Below are positions 9,766 to 18,498 of a stretch of DNA of 64,000 nt, piece after piece (the stretch's first letter is position 1; every line of letters begins with the position of its first letter). The translations under genes and the position numbers were made by a program. The stretch comes from Xanthomonas arboricola (lineage in GTDB: Bacteria > Pseudomonadota > Gammaproteobacteria > Xanthomonadales > Xanthomonadaceae): the NCBI RefSeq assembly GCF_002940665.1, contig NZ_MIGY01000003.1, positions 372,001 through 436,000 of the forward strand, in the 5' to 3' direction. The notes under the pieces are model-generated. The model was not told where the DNA came from and did no database searches. It saw only the letters and a program-made list of their open reading frames with translations.

Positions 9766-10965
9766 ATGCGCTCCACACGCCGCCTCTGGACGCCCGCGCT
9801 GCTCGCGCTGGCTATGTCCACCTTCGCACACGCCGCTCCGGCCCCCGCCACGCTGTATCTGGGCGCGGACCTGTCCTACGTCAACGAGATGGAGGAATGC
9901 GGTGTGCAATACCGCGAGAACGGCGTGGTCAAGGATCCGTTCGAACTGTTCCATGCGCACGGCGCCAATCTGGTGCGCGTGCGGTTGTGGAACGATGCCC
10001 GCTGGACCCGCTACAGCGACCTGTCCGACGTCAAGAAGACCATCGCACGCGCGCGCGCGCAAGGCATGCAGGTGCTGCTGGACCTGCACTATTCCGACGA
10101 CTGGGCCGATGGCGAAAAGCAGCTGATTCCCAAGGCCTGGGCCAGCATCACCGATACCGACGAGCTGGCGCGCACGCTGTATGGCTTCACCTACGACACG
10201 CTCAGCGCGCTCGATCGTGCCGGCCTGATGCCGGAGCTGGTGCAGGTCGGCAACGAAAGCAATTCCGATCTGATGGACAGCAAGCCGTGGGACAAGCAGC
10301 GCCCCATCGACTGGCAGCGCAACGCCAAGCTGTTCAATGCCGGCATCAAGGCAGTGCGCGACATCGGCGCACGTTCGGCGATCAAGCCGCGGGTGATGCT
10401 GCATATCGCCCAGCCGGAGAATGTGGAACCCTGGTTTGCCGCCGCGACCAAGGCCGGCGTCACCGACTACGATCTGATCGGCATCAGCTACTACCGCAAA
10501 TGGTCCACCCAATCGATGGCCGAGCTGGGCAAGACCATCAAGCGCCTGCGCGGCCGCTTTGATGCCGATGTGGTGGTGGTGGAAACCGCCTATCCGTGGA
10601 CGCTGGACTCCGGCGACACCTCGCACAATCTGCTCGGCGAGGACTCGCTGATTCCCGGCTACCCGGCCACGCCGCAGGGCCAGTTCCGCTACATGGTCGA
10701 TCTCACCCAGCTGGTGATCGATACCGGCGGCGCCGGCGTGGTGTATTGGGAACCGGCATGGACCAGCAGCAGCTGCAAGACGCGCTGGGGCACCGGCTCG
10801 TCGTGGGAAAACGCCAGCTTCTTCGACTTCAAGCATGCCAATGAAGTGCTGCCGGCGATCGACTTCATGCGCCACCCGTATACCGGCGTGCCTGCAACCA
10901 CGAGCAACCCTGCTGCGGGCGTGCAAGGCAACGCTGCAGACACCGGCAAGAGGATCCAGCCATGA
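9766..10965 (+). CDS. Arabinogalactan endo-1,4-beta-galactosidase, GH53
   Basis: Secreted endo-galactanase of 399 residues that cleaves beta-1,4-galactan side chains of pectin. The chosen ATG at 9766 follows GAGGA (9756-9760) and gives a clean signal peptide, LLALAMSTFAHAA. The GH53 (clan A) catalytic residues are visible: acid/base Glu164 in QVGNESNSD and nucleophile Glu273 in VVVETAYPW. The YLGADLSYVNEMEE opening and DLHYSDDWAD are typical of the family. An in-frame upstream extension to 9685 has no signal peptide and is rejected. It lies 161 nt after the receptor gene and overlaps the GH2 gene by 4 nt, so products of this enzyme should feed that beta-galactosidase. Confidence 0.93.
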   Translation: MRSTRRLWTPALLALAMSTFAHAAPAPATLYLGADLSYVNEMEECGVQYRENGVVKDPFELFHAHGANLVRVRLWNDARWTRYSDLSDVKKTIARARAQGMQVLLDLHYSDDWADGEKQLIPKAWASITDTDELARTLYGFTYDTLSALDRAGLMPELVQVGNESNSDLMDSKPWDKQRPIDWQRNAKLFNAGIKAVRDIGARSAIKPRVMLHIAQPENVEPWFAAATKAGVTDYDLIGISYYRKWSTQSMAELGKTIKRLRGRFDADVVVVETAYPWTLDSGDTSHNLLGEDSLIPGYPATPQGQFRYMVDLTQLVIDTGGAGVVYWEPAWTSSSCKTRWGTGSSWENASFFDFKHANEVLPAIDFMRHPYTGVPATTSNPAAGVQGNAADTGKRIQP

Positions 10966-13529
10966 CCGGCATCAATCGCCGCGAGCTGCTGCGCGGCATG
11001 CTCGCCAGTGGCGTGAGCGCCGCACTCCCGATCGGTGCGACCGGTGCGTTGCCGCCCGCCATCGCCGCTGCAGCGCCAGCTGCAGGTGACACCGCCACCC
11101 CGCTTGCCGCGCTGGGCGATGCAGCCCTGGCACCGCGCGAACGGCTGCTGTTCGACTTCGGCTGGCGCTTCCATCTCGGCCACGCCAGCGACCCAGCGCG
11201 CGACTTCGGGTTCGGCACCTTCCAGCGCACCTTCGCCAAGGCCGGCAAGGACACCGCCACCGCCGCGCAACTCGCCTTCGACGACGGTGGCTGGGAACTG
11301 CTGGATCTGCCGCACGACTGGGCCGTCACCCTGCCCTTCCGGCAGGAACCGATCTCGGCCGCCATCACCGAGGAAGATCCGGCCGCCGCGCACGGTTACA
11401 AGCCGCTGGGCACCAGTTTTCCGGAAACCAGCGTGGGCTGGTATCGCCGCGTGCTGCAGATTCCTGCGGACGATCTGGGCAAGCGCATCAGCCTGGTGTT
11501 CGACGGCGTGTTCCGCGACTGCATCGTGTTCTGCAACGGCCACATCGTCGGGCGCAATGCCAGCGGCTATTGCGGGTTCGAGGTCGACCTCAGCGAGGTG
11601 CTCGACTACGGCAAGCCCAACCTGATCGCGGTGCGCGTGGATGCCACCCTGGGCGAAGGCTGGTTCTACGAAGGCGCCGGCATCTATCGCCATCTGTGGT
11701 TGAACAAGACCGACCCGCTGCATCTGCCGCAGGACGGCGTGTTCGTGCGCAGCACGCTGCAAGGTGCCACCGCCACGGCGCAGCTGTCCACCGAGGTGCG
11801 CAACGATGGCAGCGCCCCGCGCCAATGCACGCTGCAGGCGCGCGTGACCGCGCCGGATGGACGCGTCGTCGCACAGGCGGCCAGCGCCGCGGTCAGCATT
11901 GCTCCCGGCCAGGTGCACCTCATCGAACAGACCCTGCCGCTCGGCGAAGCGGCGCTATGGTCGATCGACACCCCGCAGCTCTACCGCCTGACCACCAGCG
12001 TGCACAGCGACGGCAAGGCAGTCGATGCGGTGGTCACGCCGTTCGGCGTGCGCACGGCCGTCTTCGATGCACAGCGCGGCTTCCTGTTGAACGGCGCGCC
12101 GCTCAAGCTGCACGGCACCAACAACCACCAGGATCACGCCGGCGTCGGCACCGCCATCCCCGACAGCCTGCACGAATGGCGCCTGCGCCGGCTCAAGTCG
12201 ATGGGCTGCAACGCGTACCGCAGCTCGCACAATCCGGCCACGCCCGAACTGCTCGCGCTGTGCGATCGGCTCGGCATGTTCGTGATCGAGGAAACCCGCC
12301 GCATGTCCACCGACCCCGAGGCGATGGGCGAGCTGGAGACGATGGTGCGGCGCGGGCGCAATCATCCCAGCGTGATCCTGTGGTCGCTCGGCAACGAAGA
12401 GCCGCAGCAGGTCACCGAGCGCGGCGCGCGCATCGTCAGCCGCATGCAACAACGGGTACGTCAGCTCGACCCCACCCGCCCCACCACGTTCGCCATGGAC
12501 AAGGGCTTTGGCGATGGCGTCGGCCAGGTCGTCGATGTGGTCGGTTTCAACTACCGCACCAGCCAGATGGACGGCTTCCACACGCAGTATCCGCACATTC
12601 CGATCTACGGCAGCGAAACCGGCAGCACCGTGTCGGTGCGCGGCAACTACCAGCGCGACGACACCCGCGGCTACACCCGCGCCTACGACACCGACCACCC
12701 ATGGTGGGCCAGCACCGCCGAAGCCTGGTGGAGTTATGTCGCGCAGCGCCCGTATATCGCTGGCGGCTTCATCTGGACCGGCTTCGATTACCGCGGCGAG
12801 CCCACGCCCTACAACCGCTGGCCGAATGTCGCCTCGCAGTTCGGCGTGCTCGACAGCTGCGGGTTTCCCAAGGACAACTACTGGTATTACCGCGCGCAAT
12901 GGACCAGCGAACCGGTGCTGCATCTGTTCCCGCACTGGAACTGGGACGGCCTGCTGCAGCCCGATGACAAGGGCCGTGTCCAGGTCTGGTGCCATAGCAA
13001 TCTCGAAGCGGTGGAACTGCTGGTCAACGGCGTCAGCCAGGGCCTGCAGCAGGTGCCGGCCTACGGCCATGTCGAATGGCGCGTGGCCTATGCACCGGGC
13101 GTGATCGAGGCGCGCGGCTATCGCGCCGGCACACTGGTGCTGAGCGAACGCCGCGAGACGGTCGGCAAGCCGGCAGCGATCCACCTGAGCTGCGACCGCA
13201 ACGCAGTGCGTGCCGACGCCGAAGACGTCGCGGTGGTCAAGGTGGAGATCGTCGACGCACAAGGCCGCCTGGTGCCGACGGCCGACACCCTGGTGCAGTT
13301 CGCGCTGCGCGGCCCTGCGCGGTTGATCGGCGTGGGCAACGGCGACCCCGCCAGCCATGAAGACGACAAGGCGCCGCAACGCAAGGCCTTCAATGGACTG
13401 TGTGCGGCCCTGCTGCAGAGCACGCGCAGCACCGGCAGCATCGTCTTGCAGGCCACCGCACCCGGCCTTGCCGCTGCCACCCTGCGCCTGGATGCCGACA
13501 AGGCCAAACCACGCGCCTCGGTGGCCTGA
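10962..13529 (+). CDS. Beta-galactosidase, GH2, with Tat-type signal peptide
   Basis: An 855-residue GH2 enzyme likely to release galactose from the oligosaccharides made by the preceding GH53. The N-terminus NRRELLRGMLASGVSAALP looks like a twin-arginine signal, pointing to the periplasm. Domains follow the GH2 order: sugar-binding jelly roll (about 60-235), immunoglobulin-like (about 240-345) and TIM barrel (from about 350), with C-terminal beta domains. The acid/base is Glu479 in SLGNEEP and the nucleophile Glu552 in YGSETGS. The ATG overlaps the TGA of the GH53 gene, so the two are co-translated. Galactosidase rather than another GH2 activity is inferred from the neighbour. Confidence 0.9.
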   Translation: MTGINRRELLRGMLASGVSAALPIGATGALPPAIAAAAPAAGDTATPLAALGDAALAPRERLLFDFGWRFHLGHASDPARDFGFGTFQRTFAKAGKDTATAAQLAFDDGGWELLDLPHDWAVTLPFRQEPISAAITEEDPAAAHGYKPLGTSFPETSVGWYRRVLQIPADDLGKRISLVFDGVFRDCIVFCNGHIVGRNASGYCGFEVDLSEVLDYGKPNLIAVRVDATLGEGWFYEGAGIYRHLWLNKTDPLHLPQDGVFVRSTLQGATATAQLSTEVRNDGSAPRQCTLQARVTAPDGRVVAQAASAAVSIAPGQVHLIEQTLPLGEAALWSIDTPQLYRLTTSVHSDGKAVDAVVTPFGVRTAVFDAQRGFLLNGAPLKLHGTNNHQDHAGVGTAIPDSLHEWRLRRLKSMGCNAYRSSHNPATPELLALCDRLGMFVIEETRRMSTDPEAMGELETMVRRGRNHPSVILWSLGNEEPQQVTERGARIVSRMQQRVRQLDPTRPTTFAMDKGFGDGVGQVVDVVGFNYRTSQMDGFHTQYPHIPIYGSETGSTVSVRGNYQRDDTRGYTRAYDTDHPWWASTAEAWWSYVAQRPYIAGGFIWTGFDYRGEPTPYNRWPNVASQFGVLDSCGFPKDNYWYYRAQWTSEPVLHLFPHWNWDGLLQPDDKGRVQVWCHSNLEAVELLVNGVSQGLQQVPAYGHVEWRVAYAPGVIEARGYRAGTLVLSERRETVGKPAAIHLSCDRNAVRADAEDVAVVKVEIVDAQGRLVPTADTLVQFALRGPARLIGVGNGDPASHEDDKAPQRKAFNGLCAALLQSTRSTGSIVLQATAPGLAAATLRLDADKAKPRASVA

Positions 13530-13724
13530 CGCAAGCCGCAGCAGCAGCCGAAGTGATCACCAACGAGCAGGTCAGCAGCACCTGGGCGTACCGCAATGCC
13601 GGGTGCCAGGACCGGCTCCCGGCACAGTCACTGGCGCCCGTGTGCGCAAGCGGTACACAGTGGCGGCGATCAGCACCTGGCCCATCGCCGCTGGGCCACG
13701 CGATTGGGCCGCTGGCCGACGGAC

Positions 13725-14030
13725 TCACGCATCCGCGCCCCCTGCATCCGGCGCACGCGGGAAGTAACGGCTGAGCTTTTCTTCCCACGCCTGGAACTGC
13801 TCAAGCGTGTAGGCATCCATCGGTCGCGGGTCGGCGGCGACCGCTTTCTTCTGCGCGACATACGCGATGCGCTGGGAGGACAGCTCATCCCAGGCCTTGC
13901 GCAGCATCACCGGATCGGGATGCGAGACCATCATCGCTTCCAGCAACGTGGCCTGGGCCACACGCGCGGCCAGCAGGTCGCTGAGCGCCTCGGTCACGGC
14001 CTGCATCCACTCTTGCTGTTTCTGTTCCAT
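13725..14030 (-). CDS. Small conserved hypothetical protein (101 aa)
   Basis: A 101-residue soluble, helical protein of unknown function, rich in Gln, Glu and Ala, without signal peptide or membrane segment. ATG at 14030 is preferred to an in-frame start at 14099, whose extra N-terminal residues are low-complexity. The C-terminal third contains YTLEQFQAWEEKLSRYFP. A clearly related but broken segment lies at 17609-17737 on the same strand (CTLEQLAAWSDRSERCFP), which supports this being a real family with several members. No operon partner: the GH2 gene converges from one side and the MFS gene stands 154 nt behind. Confidence 0.75.
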   Translation of the reverse strand: MEQKQQEWMQAVTEALSDLLAARVAQATLLEAMMVSHPDPVMLRKAWDELSSQRIAYVAQKKAVAADPRPMDAYTLEQFQAWEEKLSRYFPRAPDAGGADA

Positions 14031-14184
14031 ATCCAAACCGGACCTGCCTGATGTGCCCCACACGGTAGCGCGCCCCTTGGGACGGCCATGTGGAGCCACT
14101 ATCGGCGCGGCGCAAGCGATCTCCCCCTCGCGTCACGGGATGTATTGCGCCATGCCCGCGAGCGCTCGCAAGAACTGGCAGCGG

Positions 14185-15426
14185 TCAGGACTCGACGCCT
14201 GCAGTGCGGGTATCGCCCCGCCCTGTCGTCCACCAGAACAGCAGCGCCAGGAGACTGGCTGCCGCGCCCAGTAGGCACACACCTTGCCAACCTGCCCTGG
14301 CATAGGTGACGGTCGCGCCGATTGCACCCAGTCCGCTGCCGGCGGCATAGAACAGCATGTAAAGGCCAACCAAGCGGCTATGCGCCTCAGGCCTGGTGCG
14401 GAAGATCAAGCTCTGGTTCGTCACATGTAGTGCTTGGCCTCCCATATCGAGCAGCACGATGCCAATGACCAGTGCCCACAATGACCACTCCATCAGCGAC
14501 AGAGGCCACCAGGCCAGCAGCAGCAGCGTGAGCGCCGCTGCACTGGTGCGCTGAGCATGACCCTGGTCCGCCCACCGCCCGGCGCGCGCAGCAGCCAAGG
14601 CGCCTGCCACACCGACCAGACCGAAGGCACCGATGGCCATATGGGAGAAGCGATAAGGCGGCGCGCTCAAGGGCAGCACCAGCGCACTCCAAAAGATGTT
14701 GAATGTGGCGAACATCAACAGCGCCAGCGTGCCGCGCACTTGCAAGACCTTTTCCTGGCGCAGCAGCGTCAGCATCGAAGCGATCAGACGCGGGTAACGC
14801 ATCGTCTGGGACGTCGACGGCAAGACCGGCAGCCATCGCCACAACGGAAGTGCCATCGCAACCATCAGGACAGCGGCGCAGAAGTACACACCGCGCCATC
14901 CTGCCAAATCGCTGACACCACCGGCAAACACCCGTGCCAGCAACAGACCGATGAATACGCCGCCTTGCGCTGCGCCGACCACGCGGCCCCGTTCATGGGG
15001 CGCGGCGGCACTGGCCGCATAGGCAATCAGGCCCTGCGTCATCGCTGTGCCCAACAAGCCGACGGCGAGCATGCCTGCCAGCAGTGCAGGCGCAGATCGC
15101 GCCATCGCCACGACGGCAAGTGCGACCACCAGCGCCAGGAGCTGCATAGACATCAGGCGACGGCGATTGACCAAGTCGCCCAGCGGCACCAGCAGCAGCA
15201 ATGCCAGCGCACAACCGATTTGTGTGGCTGTAATGACCCCGCCCACAGCCGCGTAGCTGATGCCGAAGTCTCGAGCCAGCGTGTCAAGCAGCGGCTGAGC
15301 GTAATAGACATTTGCCACGCTCAGTCCACTTGCAACCGCAAACAGCCACACCAAGTATCGGGGCATGTTCGCAGACGGAACCGTTGGAGGATTGCTTGAC
15401 GGTAGTGATGCGACAGAAATCCCCAT
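14185..15426 (-). CDS. MFS transporter, drug-efflux type
   Basis: A 413-residue inner-membrane transporter with about 12 hydrophobic helices. It carries the MFS loop-2/3 motif in the form GDLVNRRRLM (about 85-94) and the opening LSVANVYYAQPLLDTLARDFG, common in proton-driven efflux permeases. ATG 15426 (MGISVAS) is chosen; a TTG at 15444 is in frame but poorly placed. It is divergent from an HxlR-family regulator 110 nt away, with an inverted repeat between them, so efflux induced through that regulator is likely. Substrate unknown. It is distinct from the frameshifted MFS gene at 18890-20135. Confidence 0.85.
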   Translation of the reverse strand: MGISVASLPSSNPPTVPSANMPRYLVWLFAVASGLSVANVYYAQPLLDTLARDFGISYAAVGGVITATQIGCALALLLLVPLGDLVNRRRLMSMQLLALVVALAVVAMARSAPALLAGMLAVGLLGTAMTQGLIAYAASAAAPHERGRVVGAAQGGVFIGLLLARVFAGGVSDLAGWRGVYFCAAVLMVAMALPLWRWLPVLPSTSQTMRYPRLIASMLTLLRQEKVLQVRGTLALLMFATFNIFWSALVLPLSAPPYRFSHMAIGAFGLVGVAGALAAARAGRWADQGHAQRTSAAALTLLLLAWWPLSLMEWSLWALVIGIVLLDMGGQALHVTNQSLIFRTRPEAHSRLVGLYMLFYAAGSGLGAIGATVTYARAGWQGVCLLGAAASLLALLFWWTTGRGDTRTAGVES

Positions 15427-15446
15427 GGTTCCAACCCCACCCAATC

Positions 15447-15502
15447 AAGTTGCAAATAAAAACCGATTGAAGGCTAAGCAATATGGTTTTAAAATGCAAC
15501 TT
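15447..15502. promoter_or_regulatory. Inverted-repeat operator between MFS and hxlR-type genes
   Basis: A perfect 8-bp inverted repeat: AAGTTGCA at 15447-15454 and TGCAACTT at 15495-15502, 40 bp apart in an AT-rich stretch. The right arm touches the predicted -10 box of the regulator gene, and the left arm lies just upstream of the MFS start. This fits two half-sites bound by the HxlR dimer, repressing both genes. Inference from position and symmetry only. Confidence 0.5.
15467..15495 (+). promoter_or_regulatory. Predicted sigma-70 promoter of the HxlR-type regulator
   Basis: TTGAAG at 15467-15472 and TAAAAT at 15490-15495 are separated by 17 bp, in the right place for a transcript starting just after 15500. 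The following 35-nt leader ends at the ATG at 15537. Confidence 0.45.
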
Positions 15503-15536
15503 TATTGATTCCCAGTCGATCGGCTCCGGAGACGCC

Positions 15537-15989
15537 ATGCCCCCTCGCAGACGCCTTGGTGACGAACATTGCCCGGTTGCGCGATCGGTCGATCTCATTG
15601 GGGATCGATGGGCGCTGCTGATCGTGCGCGATGCCTTCGATGGTGTGCGCCGCTTCGGCGATTTCCAGCGGAGCCTGGGCGTGGCGCGCAATATCCTGTC
15701 CGATCGGCTGCGCAAGCTGGTCGATGCGGGCATCCTGGTAATGCAAGATGCATCCGACGGCACGGCTTATCAGGAGTACGTGCTGACGGCACAGGGCGAC
15801 AGCCTGTTCCCCGTCGTGGTGGCATTGCGACAGTGGGGCGAAGACCACCTTTTTGAGCAGGGCGAACGTCATTCGGTGCTGATCGACAGGCGCACGGGCA
15901 AGAAGGTCGCACGCATGTCGCTTCAGGCAAAAGACGGCGCTCCGCTGCTGCCTGCGTTTACGCAGGTTCGGAAAGTGATCAATCCGTAG
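15537..15989 (+). CDS. HxlR-family winged-helix transcriptional regulator
   Basis: A 150-residue MarR-like winged-helix regulator. The HxlR signature is complete: CPVARSVDLIGDRWALLIVRDAF (about residues 12-34, split by the conserved GDRW), then RRFGDFQRSLGVARNILSDRL and the wing TAYQEYVLTAQG. ATG 15537 is chosen because the in-frame start at 15483 would place coding sequence over the promoter. Likely represses itself and the divergent MFS exporter, and may respond to electrophiles or quinones like other HxlR members. Cys11 is the only conserved cysteine position visible. Confidence 0.88.
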   Translation: MPPRRRLGDEHCPVARSVDLIGDRWALLIVRDAFDGVRRFGDFQRSLGVARNILSDRLRKLVDAGILVMQDASDGTAYQEYVLTAQGDSLFPVVVALRQWGEDHLFEQGERHSVLIDRRTGKKVARMSLQAKDGAPLLPAFTQVRKVINP

Positions 15990-16179
15990 TCGCCCAGTTC
16001 GCCCACGCGTCTGCGGCGACTCAACGCCCAATGGTGGGCAGCCGCCCTGCTGGGTATCGCCTTCGGGCCCATCCAGGCCAGACCGGGGGCCGTTCCGCCG
16101 TTCAGAAAATCGACAGGGTGCCCGCTGCAGATTGATTCTGCACGGCCGATATGAGGTCAATCCCTAACGCTGCCGCCGC

Positions 16180-17148
16180 ATGTCGACCGAACTTAGAACC
16201 CAAGTCCCCTTCGCCGGAATGCAAGACACCGCGAGCGAGCTGCTTGAGCGTCTTGCCGAGCTGACGCCGCTGAAGACCTGGGTGCTTGCCGAGGTCAAAA
16301 ACGATCACTGGATCATTCGTGGCTGCACCGACGCTTCCTTCGGGTTGAAGGTCGACCAGTTCTTGAGTTGGCACGAGTCGGTATGCCGCAGCATGATCGT
16401 CATGGGGGGCCCGCAGTTCGCTCCCGACTTGCAGAAAGTCGAACACCTGGCCCAGTCCGCCGTGGCGACACGGCTGGGTATCGCAAGCTATTTGGGCGTG
16501 CCCATTCGAATTCCTGGCAAAGTTGAGGGAATGCTGTGCGGACTGGACAACCGGGTCATCGAGGACAAACTGGATCACCTCTTGCCGCTGGTGGAAACAT
16601 TTGGACGGGTGCTGGCCGGATCGTGGGCCCAGCACCTGGCCGAGGTCCAACCGCACCCCGCTGATCCGCATATCCTGCAAAACGTGCAGACGCTGACGGG
16701 CCTCTACGATCTCGGCACCTTCCGTGATCTCCTGCAAGCAGCGGCGGATCATCGCCATCGCAACGAGCCAGGCGGCGTATTGCTCTTTGACGTAGGCGCC
16801 AGCAACTCGGGCAATGGCGCCGAGTCAGAACAAGATGTGGCGGCGGCCATCGCCCTGCTGAAGCAAGCCACCCGTCCTCAGGACAGCCTGGCACACCTGG
16901 CGCGCGGAGAGTTCGCCCTGTTTCTGCCTGGCACCAGCGAAGCCGGGTTGGTGTCGGTCGCCCGGCGCATCCAGTCGTCCTTGAATGCAGAGGGGTTCAG
17001 CGCCCGATGGGGAGCCAGCTGGTTCAAGGAAATGCAGCAGCTCAACAACATCGATCAGCTCATCAAGGCAGGCTCCCTGCCGGGCGCCAGTCTGGCTGGA
17101 AGCGATGAGCACACGATCCCGGCGGCTGTCCCCGCAGGACCAGGCTAA
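16180..17148 (+). CDS. GAF-domain protein with degenerate GGDEF domain
   Basis: A 322-residue cytosolic protein. Residues about 10-155 form a GAF domain (LTPLKTWVLAEVKNDHW, then ASYLGVPIRIPGKVEGMLCGLD). Residues about 165-300 look like a GGDEF fold with VLLFDVGASN at the metal/substrate strand and LARGEFALFLPG where GG(D/E)EF is expected. With ARGEF in place of GGEEF and a lost DxD region, diguanylate cyclase activity is unlikely; a c-di-GMP- or ligand-binding sensor is more plausible. No EAL or receiver domain. It opens the accessory zone that ends at mutS. ATG 16180 follows only a weak ribosome site. Confidence 0.75.
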   Translation: MSTELRTQVPFAGMQDTASELLERLAELTPLKTWVLAEVKNDHWIIRGCTDASFGLKVDQFLSWHESVCRSMIVMGGPQFAPDLQKVEHLAQSAVATRLGIASYLGVPIRIPGKVEGMLCGLDNRVIEDKLDHLLPLVETFGRVLAGSWAQHLAEVQPHPADPHILQNVQTLTGLYDLGTFRDLLQAAADHRHRNEPGGVLLFDVGASNSGNGAESEQDVAAAIALLKQATRPQDSLAHLARGEFALFLPGTSEAGLVSVARRIQSSLNAEGFSARWGASWFKEMQQLNNIDQLIKAGSLPGASLAGSDEHTIPAAVPAGPG

Positions 17149-17360
17149 GCCCTCAAAGGACGAGGGCACGCAGGGGCGCTGTCAGCGGAACCAGCAGCTG
17201 CGGGTCAGGAAAATACTTACAGGCATGTTCGCCTATTGCCGATAGCGGCTTGAGGTTTTTCCTTCAATGATGGCGTGTCACTCGGCGAGCATCGAGAGCC
17301 GATCGTCTGACACTGATGTTGGACGAACGTAGGTGCCTGCCCCATCAAGGAGGATCGCTA

Positions 17361-17594
17361 TTGGGCGTCACCGCAGTTCGGCACGTGGGCGATTACCTGC
17401 TCACGGCCCACAGTATCCCGTGCGATGGAAAATTCCTGCCGGAGCTCCTGATTTCCAGGCCCGGCAGCATCACGTTGCACCGATGCCAACTCAGAAGTAC
17501 CGCCTTTGCTGACCAACGCGACGCGTATGACTACGCCAAGCGCTGGATGGCTACATGCCATGTGTCGAGCACAGGCGCTGTCAGCCCCGCCTAG
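17361..17594 (+). CDS. Small hypothetical protein with TTG start (77 aa)
   Basis: A 77-residue protein I do not recognise. The start is decided by a full Shine-Dalgarno sequence AAGGAGG (17347-17353) seven bases before TTG 17361, better than any other start in frame (an ATG-like start at 17316 has none). The sequence contains DYLLTAHSIPCDGKFLPELL, HRCQLRS and FADQRDAYDYAKRW, an alternation of hydrophobic strands and one helix with two cysteines. No signal peptide or membrane segment. Codon use is GC-rich at third positions in the first two-thirds. Function unknown; it lies between the GAF/GGDEF gene and chemoreceptor debris. Confidence 0.6.
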   Translation: MGVTAVRHVGDYLLTAHSIPCDGKFLPELLISRPGSITLHRCQLRSTAFADQRDAYDYAKRWMATCHVSSTGAVSPA

Positions 17595-17608
17595 CAACAG
17601 AGGCAGGC

Positions 17609-17737
17609 CTACGATCGCTCATTCGTCTGCGGGAAGCAGCGCTCGCTGCGATCACTCCATGCCGCCAGCTGTTCGAGTGTGCAAACCTCGATCGGCTTCA
17701 CCGTTGCCGATAAGCTTTTCTTTGCGCCAGCCTCGCC
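17609..17737 (-). pseudogene. C-terminal remnant of a paralogue of the 101-aa protein at 13725-14030
   Basis: The frame ending at 17609 reads KKSLSATVKPIEV then CTLEQLAAWSDRSERCFP, which lines up with KKAVAADPRPMDA and YTLEQFQAWEEKLSRYFP of the intact protein at 13725-14030 without gaps. Upstream of about 17737 the similarity stops, so only the last 40 or so codons survive. The fragment sits immediately before, and antisense to, a chemoreceptor fragment. Confidence 0.6.
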
Positions 17738-17810
17738 AAGGGTGACCATCGGCGGTCTCAGAAAACGCAGTAGCGACGCTCGGACCAAAGCACAAGACGC
17801 ACCAGGTCGC

Positions 17811-18410
17811 CTGCTCCAGGCAATGCAGGTCATGCAAACGCAGATACGCAGCCTGATGTCCGCCCGGTCAAACATGGCCAAGCGCCACGATGAAGGCCAG
17901 ACCGGCTTCCGCATGGATGCACAGGCCTTCCCGGGCGACTACGGCCGCATGGCCGAGGACACCAATGCCCTGGTGGCCTCCCACGTGGCCGTGCAGTCCA
18001 ACCTTGCGCAGATCATGGGTCGCTATGCCATCGGCGAGCTGAGCGAGAGCATGGAGCGCCTGCCCGGTGAGAAGGCCGTGCTCTCCCAAACCATGGACGA
18101 GGTCGAGGCCAACCTGTCCGCCATGAGCATCGAGATCAAGCAACTGGCGCAGGCCGCCGCCAAAGGTGACTTCACGGCGCGCGGCGATGCCGATCGTTTC
18201 CAATACGATTTCCGCATCATGGTGGAGCGCTTGAACCTGCTCATGGCCACCGCAGAGAGCAACCTGCAATCGCTGTCCTCGCTGCTGCATTCCAGCGTGG
18301 CAGGAGACCTGACCGCGCGAATGACCGGCGAGTTCAAGGGTGTGTTCGCGCAGATGCGCAATGACGCCAATACCACCGCCGCACAGCTTGCGGAGATTGT
18401 CGGACGCGTG
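17811..18410 (+). pseudogene. Methyl-accepting chemotaxis protein fragment (HAMP-repeat region only)
   Basis: About 200 codons in one open frame match the middle of a Xanthomonas chemoreceptor: LLQAMQVMQTQIRSLM, then MDAQAFPGDYGRMAEDTNALV, SESMERLPGEKAVLSQTMDEV, and RFQYDFRIMVERLN. These are repeated HAMP-like units. The sensory and membrane N-terminus is missing, and similarity ends abruptly after AEIVGR near 18410, so the methylated helices and the signalling tip are absent. The frame then reads on into unrelated sequence to 18509. A 7-bp inverted repeat, GCCCAGG/CCTGGGC (18412-18427), starts directly at the break. This is a deletion or recombination remnant, not a working receptor. Confidence 0.8.
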
Positions 18411-18442
18411 GGCCCAGGAACCTGGGCTCATTGGGTTCTGAT

Positions 18443-18498
18443 ACGACACATCATTCCGCAGGACCAAGCGATGGCAAACGCTTGTCCTGCATTGTCGT
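18443..18498. other. Long bulged hairpin of unknown role
   Basis: Three paired arms nest around an 8-nt loop (18471-18478): ACGACA/TGTCGT (18443-18448 and 18493-18498), GCAGGAC/GTCCTGC (18458-18464 and 18484-18490) and AAGCG/CGCTT (18466-18470 and 18479-18483). It begins 16 bp after the GCCCAGG palindrome at the chemoreceptor break. It could be a repeat-element end or a structured RNA; nothing identifies it. Confidence 0.4.

Noticed and set aside
18443..18498. Integron attC site
   Set aside because: The bulged hairpin is similar in shape, but the conserved RYYYAAC/GTTRRRY boxes at its base are missing and no integrase or cassette row is present.
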